Source: Streptomyces europaeiscabiei
GTDB lineage: Bacteria; Actinomycetota; Actinomycetes; Streptomycetales; Streptomycetaceae
Length of the DNA: 64,000 nucleotides
Assembly: GCF_001550375.1 (NCBI RefSeq)
Contig: NZ_LRTR01000688.1
Location: 49,059-113,058, forward strand
Direction of reading: 5' to 3'
The notes below the pieces were generated by a model. The model saw nothing but the letters and a program-made list of their open reading frames with translations. It was not told the origin of the DNA and did not search any database. A program made the position numbers and the translations under genes. Positions 34,727-46,734 of this stretch are shown piece after piece; position 1 is the first letter of the stretch, and each line of letters starts with the position of its first letter.

Positions 34727-37201
34727 TCAGCCGCTCGTCCCGTCCTGTCCGCCGCGCTCACGCGGACGCTCGTCCGGCAGGGGCTGCTCCGCCCAGATCG
34801 TCTTGCCGACGGAGGTCTGGCGGCTGCCCCAGCGCTCGGCGACCTGGGCGACGAGGAGCAGTCCGCGGCCGCCCTCGTCGAAGACCCGGGCCCGCCGCAG
34901 GTGCGGGGCGGTGCCGCTGCCGTCGGAGACTTCGCAGATGAGCGAGTCGGCGCGGATGAGCCGCAGCTGGATGGGGGCGTCGCCGTATCGGACGGCGTTG
35001 GTGACCAGCTCGCTGACGATCAGCTCGGTGGCGAACCCCAGCTCGGCCAGCCCCCAGGTGGCCAGCTGTTCGCCCGCCATCCGGCGGGCGCCGGCGACGG
35101 CCGCGGGATCGACGGGGAGCTGCCAGGTGCGTACCTGGTCGGCGCCGAGCCTGCGGGTGCGGGCCAGGAGCAGGACGATGTCGTCGGCAGGGGGGTCGGG
35201 CCGCACCTTGCGCATCACCTCCTCGCAGACTTCCTCCAGGTTGGCTGCGGGGCGGTGCAGTGCTTCACACAGCAGCTCCAGCCCGACGTCGATGTCGCGG
35301 CCCGGGGCCTCGATCAGACCGTCGGTGTAGAGAGCGAGCAGACTGTCCTCGGCCATGTCGATCCGGGCGGCCTCGAAGGGCAGTCCGCCCAGGCCGAGCG
35401 GTGGCCCGGCGGGCAGGTCCAGGACCTGTACCGTGCCGTCGGAGGTCACCAGGACGGGTGGCGGGTGCCCGGCCCGTGCCAGGTCGCACCGGCCGGCGAC
35501 GGGGTCGTAGACGGCGTACAGGCAGGTGGCCCCGACCTCTCCCGAGGCCCCTTCCGCCTGCCGCCGCGCATCCGGGCCTTCCTCCCGGTCGAGGCGGATG
35601 ACCAGGTCGTCCAGCCGGGTGAGCAGTTCGTCGGGCGCGAAATCGGCGTCGGCGAGGGTCCGTACCGCGGAGCGCAGACGGCCCATCGTGGCCGAGGCGT
35701 GCACACCGTGTCCCACCACGTCACCCACGGCCAGCGCGACCCGTCCCCCGGACAACGAGATCACGTCGAACCAGTCCCCGCCGATCTCGTCCCCCGGGCC
35801 CGCGGGGAGATAGCGGTGGGCGAGGTCCATGGCCGCCACTTCTGGCAGCCGCTCGGGCAGCAGGCTGCGCTGGAGGGTGAGCGCGGTGCGGCGTTCGCGG
35901 GTGAAGCGGCGGGCGTTGTCGATGCTCAGCGCGGCCCTCGCGGCGATCTCCTCGGCGAGCACCAGATCGTCCGGGCCGAAGACGTCCGCGGTCCGATGCC
36001 GCATGAGGTGTAGGACGCCGAGCGTGACCCCCCGTGCGAGCAGTGGCACCATCATCACCGAATGGATCTTGAATCGCCGTATGCTCTCGGCGCGGGGCGG
36101 GGAGGCCGTCGACCACGCACGCAGCAGCGGGTCGCCCGCGCGGTAGTGGGTTCCCCTGCCGGTGATCAGGACCTGGGCCGGTGGTGAGCCGGGAGGGTAG
36201 ACGTCGGTGCCGCCCGCGGGGACCACGGATTCGGGGCACCCAGGGAGCACCGAGCGTTGCGCGACACGGCGGCAGACCACCTGCGTGGCGGGCGGGATCG
36301 GTTGCGGTTCGTGTCCCTGGACGACCGATTCCAGCAGGTCGACGGTGGCGAAGTCGGCGAACCCCGTCACCGCGACCTCGGCCAGCTCCTCGGCTGTGCG
36401 GGTCACGTCGAGCGTGCTGCCGATGCGCGCGCCGGCGTCGTTCAGCACTGCCAGACGGCGCCGGGCCCAGTACTGCTCGGTGATGTCGATCACCAACGCC
36501 GACACCCCCAGCACCCCGCCCGCCGGGTTCTTCAGCGGGGAGAGGAACAGCGACCACGCGTGATCGCGGACTTCGCCGGAGGCTCGAAACGGCTGCTCCT
36601 CGCGGAAGATCATCTCGCCGGTGCGCACCACCTGGTGCTGAAGACGGTCGATCTCGTCCAGGGGCGGGGTGGGATAGATCTCCCACAGCGTCCGCCCTCG
36701 CATCTCGTCCGGTCTCAGCCCCATGGCCTGGGTCATGACCTGGTTGCAGGTGACGAACCGCGCCTCGCTGTCGTAGATGGCCACGGGCAGCGGGAGCTGC
36801 GCGAGCGCGAGGTCCCACAGCTCAGCCGCCTTCGCATCGGTCGGCCCGGAGGGGTACGTCACCGCCGCCGGGGTGACCACCCAGTGCGTCCTGCCGCGCG
36901 CGTCCGCCAGTGGTGTGCCCCGGAGCCGCACGGTGACACGGTCTCCATCCCGGTTCCGCAGCACCACATCGCTCGTCCACGGTTCCCCGGCGGCCAGATA
37001 CGGCCGCATCGCGACGGGCAGCCTCGCGGCGAGCAGGCCGGAGGCCGGCCTGCCCACCACGTCCTCGGGCCCGTAGCCGAGCAGCCTGACGGCGCCCGCG
37101 CTCCACACCATGACGGCTCCGCGCGCGTCGATGACAACCGCGAAGTCGTCGGGTGCGGCTCTTCTCCCCGCTCGTGTGGTCGGGTCGGGCTCGTTGTCCA
37201 T
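34727..37201 (-). CDS. PAS-PAS-GAF-PP2C(SpoIIE)-HATPase phosphatase/anti-sigma regulator
   Basis: 824 residues. Order of domains: PAS near 20-110 (FAVVIDARGAVMVWSAGAVRLLGY), second PAS near 125-250 (ending VIDITEQY), GAF near 265-430, SpoIIE-type PP2C near 450-665 (GDEIGGDWFDV, ALAVGDVVGHG, LALYTDGLIE, PPADDIVLLL) and a C-terminal RsbW-like HATPase (LIVSELVTNAVRYG, DGSGTAPHLR, EGGRGLLLV). Streptomyces encodes many such proteins that control sigma factors through anti-anti-sigma dephosphorylation. ATG 37201 is used; a GTG at 37252 is possible. No target gene is adjacent. Confidence 0.9.
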   Translation of the reverse strand: MDNEPDPTTRAGRRAAPDDFAVVIDARGAVMVWSAGAVRLLGYGPEDVVGRPASGLLAARLPVAMRPYLAAGEPWTSDVVLRNRDGDRVTVRLRGTPLADARGRTHWVVTPAAVTYPSGPTDAKAAELWDLALAQLPLPVAIYDSEARFVTCNQVMTQAMGLRPDEMRGRTLWEIYPTPPLDEIDRLQHQVVRTGEMIFREEQPFRASGEVRDHAWSLFLSPLKNPAGGVLGVSALVIDITEQYWARRRLAVLNDAGARIGSTLDVTRTAEELAEVAVTGFADFATVDLLESVVQGHEPQPIPPATQVVCRRVAQRSVLPGCPESVVPAGGTDVYPPGSPPAQVLITGRGTHYRAGDPLLRAWSTASPPRAESIRRFKIHSVMMVPLLARGVTLGVLHLMRHRTADVFGPDDLVLAEEIAARAALSIDNARRFTRERRTALTLQRSLLPERLPEVAAMDLAHRYLPAGPGDEIGGDWFDVISLSGGRVALAVGDVVGHGVHASATMGRLRSAVRTLADADFAPDELLTRLDDLVIRLDREEGPDARRQAEGASGEVGATCLYAVYDPVAGRCDLARAGHPPPVLVTSDGTVQVLDLPAGPPLGLGGLPFEAARIDMAEDSLLALYTDGLIEAPGRDIDVGLELLCEALHRPAANLEEVCEEVMRKVRPDPPADDIVLLLARTRRLGADQVRTWQLPVDPAAVAGARRMAGEQLATWGLAELGFATELIVSELVTNAVRYGDAPIQLRLIRADSLICEVSDGSGTAPHLRRARVFDEGGRGLLLVAQVAERWGSRQTSVGKTIWAEQPLPDERPRERGGQDGTSG

Positions 37202-37825
37202 GGGCGTGTACCGACGTCGTTCCTGCCGCAGGTTCAGCGCGGCGCTGCTCACCCGTCACGGGCGCTGCCTCCAGCATCCCGCCGCTGCGCATCCCGCTCA
37301 ACCGGCCGCGACAGGCGGGGACGGGCGTGTGCCGCGGAGACATCCCCGGGCCCGGGTGACCCGGGGATGTCTCCGGCCGTGATCAGGACGTGGGACTCCG
37401 CCCGACAGGCGGTGCTCGGTGGACCGGCGCGGCAGCACCGAAGTGTCACACGGCGATGATCTGCCAGTGCTCCCTACCGGGCATGTCCTCACGCACTGTG
37501 GCGGCCACGCACGGTCTCCGTCCCCGCAGTCGGAGAGGATACGGCCCAGTGGACGGCCGCCGCCGCGGCGGCGGCGACGAGCTAGGGGAGCCTCGGTGTC
37601 CGACCATCGCCTCCAGGCCGTCGGGCAGGCGCTCGACGAAGGCCACGGCACCGGTGGCCGCCGAGACAATCACCGCGCCGACCAGCCGGGCCGCCCCCGC
37701 CGACGGGCCGGATCAGGCCATCCGCAAGGCGGACCCGGGCCGCCTGACGGTCCCCCGGGCAACCGTGCATGGCCGATGCGCCCCGGACATTGGACTGGAA
37801 CGCATCCCTCTCCCCTCCTCGGGAC
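37202..37825. other. Gene-free interval
   Basis: No gene recognised between the phosphatase start and the CBM2 remnant. Includes the inverted repeat at 37335-37375. Confidence 0.45.
37335..37375. repeat. 16-bp inverted repeat, terminator-like
   Basis: CGGAGACATCCCCGGG and its complement flank a 9-nt loop (37335-37350 with 37360-37375). It lies upstream of the phosphatase gene and could end transcription coming from the direction of the CBM2 remnant. Confidence 0.6.
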
Positions 37826-37980
37826 AAGTCACGGCGAGCGGCCTGACGTACAACGCGAGCATCTCCCCCGGAGACAGCCAGACCGTCGGATTCCAGGGCT
37901 CCTGCAGCGGCGTCTTCGCCGCGCCCGGCGGGCGGGCCGGCAGGTCAGGCCTGACCGGGACCGTCTGTACCGTGTCGTGA
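37826..37980 (+). pseudogene. CBM2 (cellulose-binding) C-terminal remnant
   Basis: One plus-strand frame reads GQVTASGLTYNASISPGDSQ then TVGFQGSCSG and ends LTGTVCTVS followed by a stop. This is the terminal half of a bacterial CBM2 (compare GRVTARNVSHNATIAPGAS in the esterase at 38220). The catalytic part is gone. It is convergent with the CBM2-bearing esterase. Confidence 0.7.
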
Positions 37981-38219
37981 GGCGGCCCCGAATGTGCCCC
38001 GCGCTCCTGGCCGTGTGCGCCGTCCCGGCACATGCGGCTTCCGGGCCTGTTACGGCAGGAAGCACACCGGACAGGAGCGCCGGCACAGCGCCGACCGGCC
38101 CGATGGAGGCGTCGGCGGCTCCCACGCCTCCGGCCGGGCGGCGTGCCGTCGAGCCGGGTCCGTGTCTCATCCTCCCGACGTACGCGGGCTTCGCTTCCGC
38201 GCTTGGCCGGGCCTCCTGA

Positions 38220-39524
38220 TCACTTCACCGAACTCCCCGCGACGGCGCAGGCCGTGCCGTTGAGTGTGTACGAGGTCGGCGAGGCGGTATCGCCGGTGTG
38301 GGAGGCCTGGAAGCCGATGTCGACGGACGCGCCCGGAGCGATGGTGGCGTTGTGGGAGACGTTCCTGGCCGTCACCCGGCCGGACGCGGGCGAGTAGTCG
38401 GCGTTCCAGGCGGAGGTGATGGTCTGGCCGCCTGGCAGGGTGAAGGCCAGGGACCAGCCGTCGATCGGAGTGGTACCGGTGTTGGTGAGGGTGATGTTCG
38501 AGGTCAGCCCGGTGTTCCAACCGCTGACGGTGTGACTGACACGGCAGAGCGAAGTCCCCGGTGACGGAGTGGAGTTCTGGAACTGCGTGAAGAACTTCCA
38601 CACCTCTGTCGGCAGCCAGGTCCTGGAGCCGCTGTCACCGCCGGCCCCGTCCTGCGGAGCGGCGATGTGCCCCTCGTCGAACGCGGCCCAGGCGACCGGA
38701 TGCCCGGCCGAGCACCCCGAGTAGGTGGTGACCCGGTGCGTCAGGCTGCCCTGCGTCGGCTCGGGCGGGTTCTGGGCGGTACAGCCGTTGTTCCTGACGA
38801 ACCTGTCCCGCATCGTCCGTCCGCCGGAGATGCCGAGGACGCTGTCCCGAAGGCCGTGCACCCCGAGGTAGGCGATGGGCTGGGTGCCGCCGCTGCATCC
38901 GCTGAGCTGCCCGCCGCTCTGCACCGCCACCGCGCGGAAGACCGTCGCCCGGGAACACGCGAGCGCGTACGACATGGCGGCACCGTAGCTGAATCCCAGA
39001 GCGAAGCGCTGCGTCGTGTCGACGCACAGGTCGTCCTCGATCCGCCTGAGAATGCCGTCCACGAGGGTGACGTCCTCACCGCCGGCGTTGGCCCAGCCGT
39101 TGTTGAGGCCCTGGGGCGCGACGAAGATGGCGCTGTTGTTCGCCAGTCGCTGGAGCCCGTAGTAGGCCCAGGTGCCCGTTTCCACGGTGCGGCCCGTGGC
39201 GACGTCGGTGGAGGTGCCGCCCAGCCAGTGGAACCCGAAGACCAGCCGGTAGGCGCGGTTTCGGTCGTATCCGTCCGGGATCCGCAGGATGAAGCTCCGG
39301 TTCTTGCCGCCGCTCTGGATGGTGTGGGTACCGCTCGTCAGGGTGGGTGCCTTGCCGCAGCCGGGGGTCGCGGCAGCGGTGCCGGAGGCCGCGGCAGCCG
39401 CGCCGGAGGCCGCGGGCGGGGCGCTTCCGGCGTGGCCGCCGGCCAGTGCCGTGCCTCCCATGGTCAGGACGAGCAGCACCGCGACCAGTGCGGGCCATAA
39501 GAGGGATCTTGTCCTGGTCATCAT
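38220..39524 (-). CDS. Secreted CE1-type esterase (feruloyl/acetyl xylan) with CBM2
   Basis: 434 residues. Signal peptide about 1-28, Ala-rich linker, then an alpha/beta-hydrolase of the LpqC/PHB-depolymerase-like CE1 class: nucleophile elbow GFSYGAAMSYA, oxyanion-type VFGFHWLGG, and Cys pairs GCGK and CSGG. A C-terminal CBM2 (VSGWNTGLTSNITLTNTGTT, PIDGWSLAFTLPGG, SAWNADYSPASGRVTA) binds crystalline cellulose or xylan. It probably removes ferulate or acetate from arabinoxylan. ATG 39524 (second Met 3 nt later). It is divergent from the GH43 gene; the gap between them holds regulatory sequence. Confidence 0.87.
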   Translation of the reverse strand: MMTRTRSLLWPALVAVLLVLTMGGTALAGGHAGSAPPAASGAAAAASGTAAATPGCGKAPTLTSGTHTIQSGGKNRSFILRIPDGYDRNRAYRLVFGFHWLGGTSTDVATGRTVETGTWAYYGLQRLANNSAIFVAPQGLNNGWANAGGEDVTLVDGILRRIEDDLCVDTTQRFALGFSYGAAMSYALACSRATVFRAVAVQSGGQLSGCSGGTQPIAYLGVHGLRDSVLGISGGRTMRDRFVRNNGCTAQNPPEPTQGSLTHRVTTYSGCSAGHPVAWAAFDEGHIAAPQDGAGGDSGSRTWLPTEVWKFFTQFQNSTPSPGTSLCRVSHTVSGWNTGLTSNITLTNTGTTPIDGWSLAFTLPGGQTITSAWNADYSPASGRVTARNVSHNATIAPGASVDIGFQASHTGDTASPTSYTLNGTACAVAGSSVK

Positions 39525-39997
39525 GCAACTCCCCTTTTTGGCACATTGCCATGTGCGGACAGAGGTCCACGTGCGAGATGCGCAAGCTCATGAGGACGTG
39601 CTTCGGGACCGGGCAATCGCGCTGCGGTCGCGATGGAGATGCGGGTCCCCGCCAGGGCGCGTTCGTGGCATCGAAACGCCATTCGGGATCCTCGGACAGT
39701 CCCGGATCATAGAGGGACAGCCCAACATGTCAACCTCTTGCGACTCGTTGACTGCGGAACTACCGCACCCGAGAGGGCGCACGGACCGGTCGGCCCATCC
39801 GTACGCGCCGGTCACGGTTCGAGCGGGAACAAGGTGACGCGGACCGGGAATTCACGGCATGACCTGCATCGACCTGCCTCCGCGGAACGTCCGCAGAGGA
39901 GCGGGCCGCAGCGGTCCCTCACCGTGGAGGGCAGGGCCACACCTGTGGTCCCCCAAGACTCCATCGGTGCACGACCGTTCGGAGCCCGCCCGAATGG

Positions 39998-40065
39998 CGA
40001 AACATTTCGGTTTGGAGAGCGAATCATGCGAGAGGTATTGACGGGGCTCACCGGCCTTCTATCAT
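39998..40065 (+). promoter_or_regulatory. Xylanase-type operator and promoter for the GH43 operon
   Basis: CGAAACATTTCG at 39998-40009 is an inverted CGAAA/TTTCG repeat of the type described upstream of Streptomyces xylanase genes. It is followed by a promoter with -35 TTGACG (40038-40043), a 16-bp spacer and -10 TATCAT (40060-40065). The leader before the GH43 start is about 190 nt. A half-site CGAAA also occurs at 39672-39676 nearer the divergent esterase. The rest of the 39525-40262 gap holds no gene that I recognise. Confidence 0.6.
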
Positions 40066-40262
40066 CCAGATTGCTCGATGTGTCGACAGGCGTCCGGGAA
40101 CCCCGACCAAGGTGGACAGGCCCGGCCACTGCACGCCGCCAGAAGCAGTCCCCCGCGCGATGCACGTCGGCACAGCACCCATTCCTCGGCCGTGAGACCC
40201 GTGAGACTCACAGCCGGTTACACGCGCCACCCACAACGGCCCGGACGCTCAAGGAGAACGAC

Positions 40263-44017
<3,755 letters not shown>

Positions 44018-44025
44018 ATGCGACG

Positions 44026-44054
44026 CAGTCCCCCGGCTCACCCCCGGGGGACTG
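44026..44054 (+). terminator. Hairpin terminator of the xylan operon
   Basis: 11-bp perfect stem CAGTCCCCCGG / CCGGGGGACTG with a 7-nt loop, followed by TTGT, 8 bp after the GH10-GH62 stop. Confidence 0.85.
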
Positions 44055-44169
44055 TTGTCCCCCTCGGATGATCCGGTCGGTGGGCCGAGCCGCGACCTGC
44101 GTCGATCACCAGAGGGGGCGGCCGAGGGTACGGAGAAGGTCGCAGACCTTGTCCGTGGCCTCGGCCCCG

Positions 44170-45216
44170 CTATGCCAGATCGTCCGGTTCGCCAGTGGTC
44201 GAGCCGGTTGACGCCAGTCCCCGGGGCGCCCGCAGGGTGGCCTCGCCCCGGTGGACGGGTGGTGTCGAGCGGGCGTAGCGGTCCGCGAGCCGGCGGATGT
44301 GGTCGACGAGTTCCGCGGGCTCGGTGACGTCGAAGTCGAAGTCGAGCATGCCCAGGTAGGCAGCGAGTGTCTGTACCGTGTCGGCGCCGGTGGTCAGGAC
44401 GCAGGTGTCGGCGTCGAGGGCCTGGACCGCGCCGACGGCGGGGTTGATCTGCTCGATCACCGCCGTCGCCGGCGCGTGGACGGTCACTCGCGCGTGATGA
44501 CGCCATGCCGCGCTCGACACCCGTAGGGAGACGTACGCGGTGATGTCGCCGCCGGGTGCTTCGCGCGGGGTGAAGCGCGGTCCGGTCGGGGTCCGCGGCT
44601 GGATCCGGTCGATCCTGAAGGTCCGCCAGTCCTCACGTTCGACGTCCCACGCCACCAGGTACCAACGCCGGCCCCAGTTCACCGCCCGGTACGGCTCCAC
44701 GATGCGCCGACTGGGAGTGCCTGCGTGGTCCAGGTAGTCGAAGCGCAGTCGTTCCCGGTCACGGCAGGCGGACACCAGGGTGGTGAGGACGTCCGCGGAG
44801 ACGGTCGGGGCAGGCCGGTCGGCCGGCACGGCCACGGTGAACGCCTGCAGTGCCCGCACCCGTCGGCGCAGCCGCGAAGGCAGTACCTGCTCCAGTTTGG
44901 CCAGCGCCCGCAACGAGGTCTCCTCGGTGCCGGGAACGGCGCCCTGCGCGGCGGTGCGCAGCGCGATGGTTGCCGCGACGGCCTCCTCGTCGTCGAGGAG
45001 CAGCGGCGGCATCGCCGCTCCGGCGCCGAGTCGATAGCCACCGGCGGATCCACGGGTGGCGTCGACGGGATAGCCGAGTTCACGCAGTCGGTCGATGTCG
45101 TTGCGTACGGTGCGGCCGCTCACCTCCAGGCGCTCGGCGAGTTCGGACCCCGGCCAGGCTCGCGGGGTCTGCAGCAGGGAGAGCAGGCGCAGCAACCGCG
45201 CGGAGGTGTCCAGCAT
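44170..45216 (-). CDS. WYL-domain transcriptional regulator (YafY type)
   Basis: 348 residues. N-terminal DeoR-like HTH (LAERLEVSGRTVRNDIDRLRELGYPV), wing (GSAGGYRL), then the WYL domain with RRIVEPYRAVNWGRRWYLVAWD and FRIDRI, and a C-terminal WCX extension. These regulators respond to DNA damage or ligands and usually control the divergent gene. ATG 45216. The 63-bp gap to the epoxide-hydrolase-like gene holds both promoters. Confidence 0.92.
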   Translation of the reverse strand: MLDTSARLLRLLSLLQTPRAWPGSELAERLEVSGRTVRNDIDRLRELGYPVDATRGSAGGYRLGAGAAMPPLLLDDEEAVAATIALRTAAQGAVPGTEETSLRALAKLEQVLPSRLRRRVRALQAFTVAVPADRPAPTVSADVLTTLVSACRDRERLRFDYLDHAGTPSRRIVEPYRAVNWGRRWYLVAWDVEREDWRTFRIDRIQPRTPTGPRFTPREAPGGDITAYVSLRVSSAAWRHHARVTVHAPATAVIEQINPAVGAVQALDADTCVLTTGADTVQTLAAYLGMLDFDFDVTEPAELVDHIRRLADRYARSTPPVHRGEATLRAPRGLASTGSTTGEPDDLA

Positions 45217-45279
45217 GGAGTCCAGCCTGTGGCGTCATTAGGAACGGAACGTGCCTATATCGAGAATACTGTTTCACCC

Positions 45280-46425
45280 ATGGAGACCAGCAGCAGCACC
45301 GACGCCCGGATCCACCCGTACCGCATCGACGTCCCGCAGGACGAGCTCGACGACCTGCGCGACCGGCTGGCCCGTACCCGCTGGGGCAGCGAGATCCCCG
45401 GCGTCGGCTGGAGCCGGGGTGTGCCCACCGACTACCTGAAGGCCCTGGCCGCGTACTGGGCCGATGGTTTCGACTGGCGCAAGGCGGAGGCGGAGCTCAA
45501 TGAGTTTCCCCAGTTCACCACCGAGATCGATGGGCAGAACATCCACTTCCTGCACGTCCGTTCGCAGAACCCGGCGGCCGTTCCGCTGCTTCTGCTGCAT
45601 GACTGGCCGTGCTCGTTCGTGCAGTTCGTCGAGGTCGTCCGGCCGCTGGCGGAGGACTTTCACGTCGTCGTGACCTCCACTCCCGGCACCGGCTTCTCCG
45701 GTCCGCTCGGCGAGACCGGCTGGAACACGGGCCGCATCGCGGCCGCGTTCGTCGAGCTGATGGATCGGCTCGGTTACCGCACCTACGGTGTTCAGGGCAC
45801 GGGCGGTGGTGCCTGGCTGGCCGCCGAGATGGGGCGGCAGGCACCCGACCGGGTCGCCGGCATCCACGTCAACGGTCTGCTCACCTTTCCCTCCGGGGAC
45901 CCCGCCGAGTTCGAGGGGCTGAGCGGACCGGAGCAGGAGCGGCTGGCGCGGCTGGAGAACTTCCAGCAGGACATGATGGGCTTCAACGCCATCCAGTCCA
46001 CCCGCCCGCAGACCCTCGCCTACGGTCTGCACGACTCACCGGTCGGCCAGCTCGCCTGGATCGTGGAGAAGTTCAAGGAGTGGACGGACGCCGCCGCCGA
46101 ACTCCCCGAAGACGCCGTGGGCCGTGACCGCCTGCTGACGAACGTCAGCGTCTACTGGTTCAGCGGCACGGCCGGTTCGTCGGCCAACCTGTACTACGAG
46201 ACGGCCCACGACGCGACCGCCTGGGCTCCGAAGGCACGCGGTACCGTCCCGACCGGTGTGGCCGTCGCCCTGAGCACCGACATCGCCGTCCGTCGATTCG
46301 CCGAGCGCGAGCACAACATCACTCACTGGAGCGAGCTGGAGCGCGGGGGCAACTTCCTCGCTCTGGAGCAACCGGAGGCCTTCGTCACCGATGTCCGTGC
46401 CTTCTTCGGCACACTCGGCACCTGA
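45280..46425 (+). CDS. Epoxide-hydrolase-like alpha/beta protein lacking catalytic residues
   Basis: 381 residues. N-terminal epoxide hydrolase domain YRIDVPQDELDDLRDRLARTRW, lid and alpha/beta core are intact, and EQPEAFVTDVRAFF at the end is typical. Active-site positions are altered, however. The HGWP oxyanion motif is HDWP (Asp108). The nucleophile in GGDWG is Gly175 (Y-G-V-Q-G-T-G-G-G). The catalytic His in GGHF is Asn358 (GGNF). The reading frame is otherwise perfect, so this looks like a maintained pseudoenzyme rather than decay. ATG 45280. It is divergent from the WYL regulator, which probably controls it. Confidence 0.85.
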   Translation: METSSSTDARIHPYRIDVPQDELDDLRDRLARTRWGSEIPGVGWSRGVPTDYLKALAAYWADGFDWRKAEAELNEFPQFTTEIDGQNIHFLHVRSQNPAAVPLLLLHDWPCSFVQFVEVVRPLAEDFHVVVTSTPGTGFSGPLGETGWNTGRIAAAFVELMDRLGYRTYGVQGTGGGAWLAAEMGRQAPDRVAGIHVNGLLTFPSGDPAEFEGLSGPEQERLARLENFQQDMMGFNAIQSTRPQTLAYGLHDSPVGQLAWIVEKFKEWTDAAAELPEDAVGRDRLLTNVSVYWFSGTAGSSANLYYETAHDATAWAPKARGTVPTGVAVALSTDIAVRRFAEREHNITHWSELERGGNFLALEQPEAFVTDVRAFFGTLGT

Positions 46426-46499
46426 CACGGTTGCCACGGTGAGGCCCGGGCACCCCCAGCCGCTGATGCGCCGTGCGGGCACTGCCCGGGCCCAACCGC

Positions 46500-46651
46500 T
46501 CAGTCGAGCCCCCGTGCACGGTGACGGGCCCGTCACCGTGCAGGCGTACCCCGGCGGCCACTTCCACCTCGTCGACCGGTCGCCCGAGGTGGTCCGCATG
46601 ATCGCCGGGATCCTCACCGCGGCACGGCCCACCGCACCCTCCGGAGCGTGA
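46500..46651 (+). pseudogene. Type II thioesterase C-terminal remnant
   Basis: One frame reads DGPVTVQAYPGGHFHLVDRS then PEVVRMIAGIL. The GGHFxL-D motif (active-site His) and following helix are the last about 40 residues of type II thioesterases found in polyketide/NRPS clusters. No upstream domain exists here. The rest of the 46426-46734 gap is non-coding. A 28-bp perfect palindrome lies within it. Confidence 0.55.
46515..46542. repeat. 28-bp perfect palindrome without loop
   Basis: TGCACGGTGACGGG followed directly by its reverse complement. It lies between convergent genes (ends at 46425 and 46735), so it may terminate transcription in both directions; it also overlaps the thioesterase remnant. 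Confidence 0.8.
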
Positions 46652-46734
46652 GGTGACCGGCCTGCCCGGCCGCCTCACGCTGTCCGGCACACCCGCCCGA
46701 CGCCCCCATCACGTCACCCCGGACCGGCACAACC

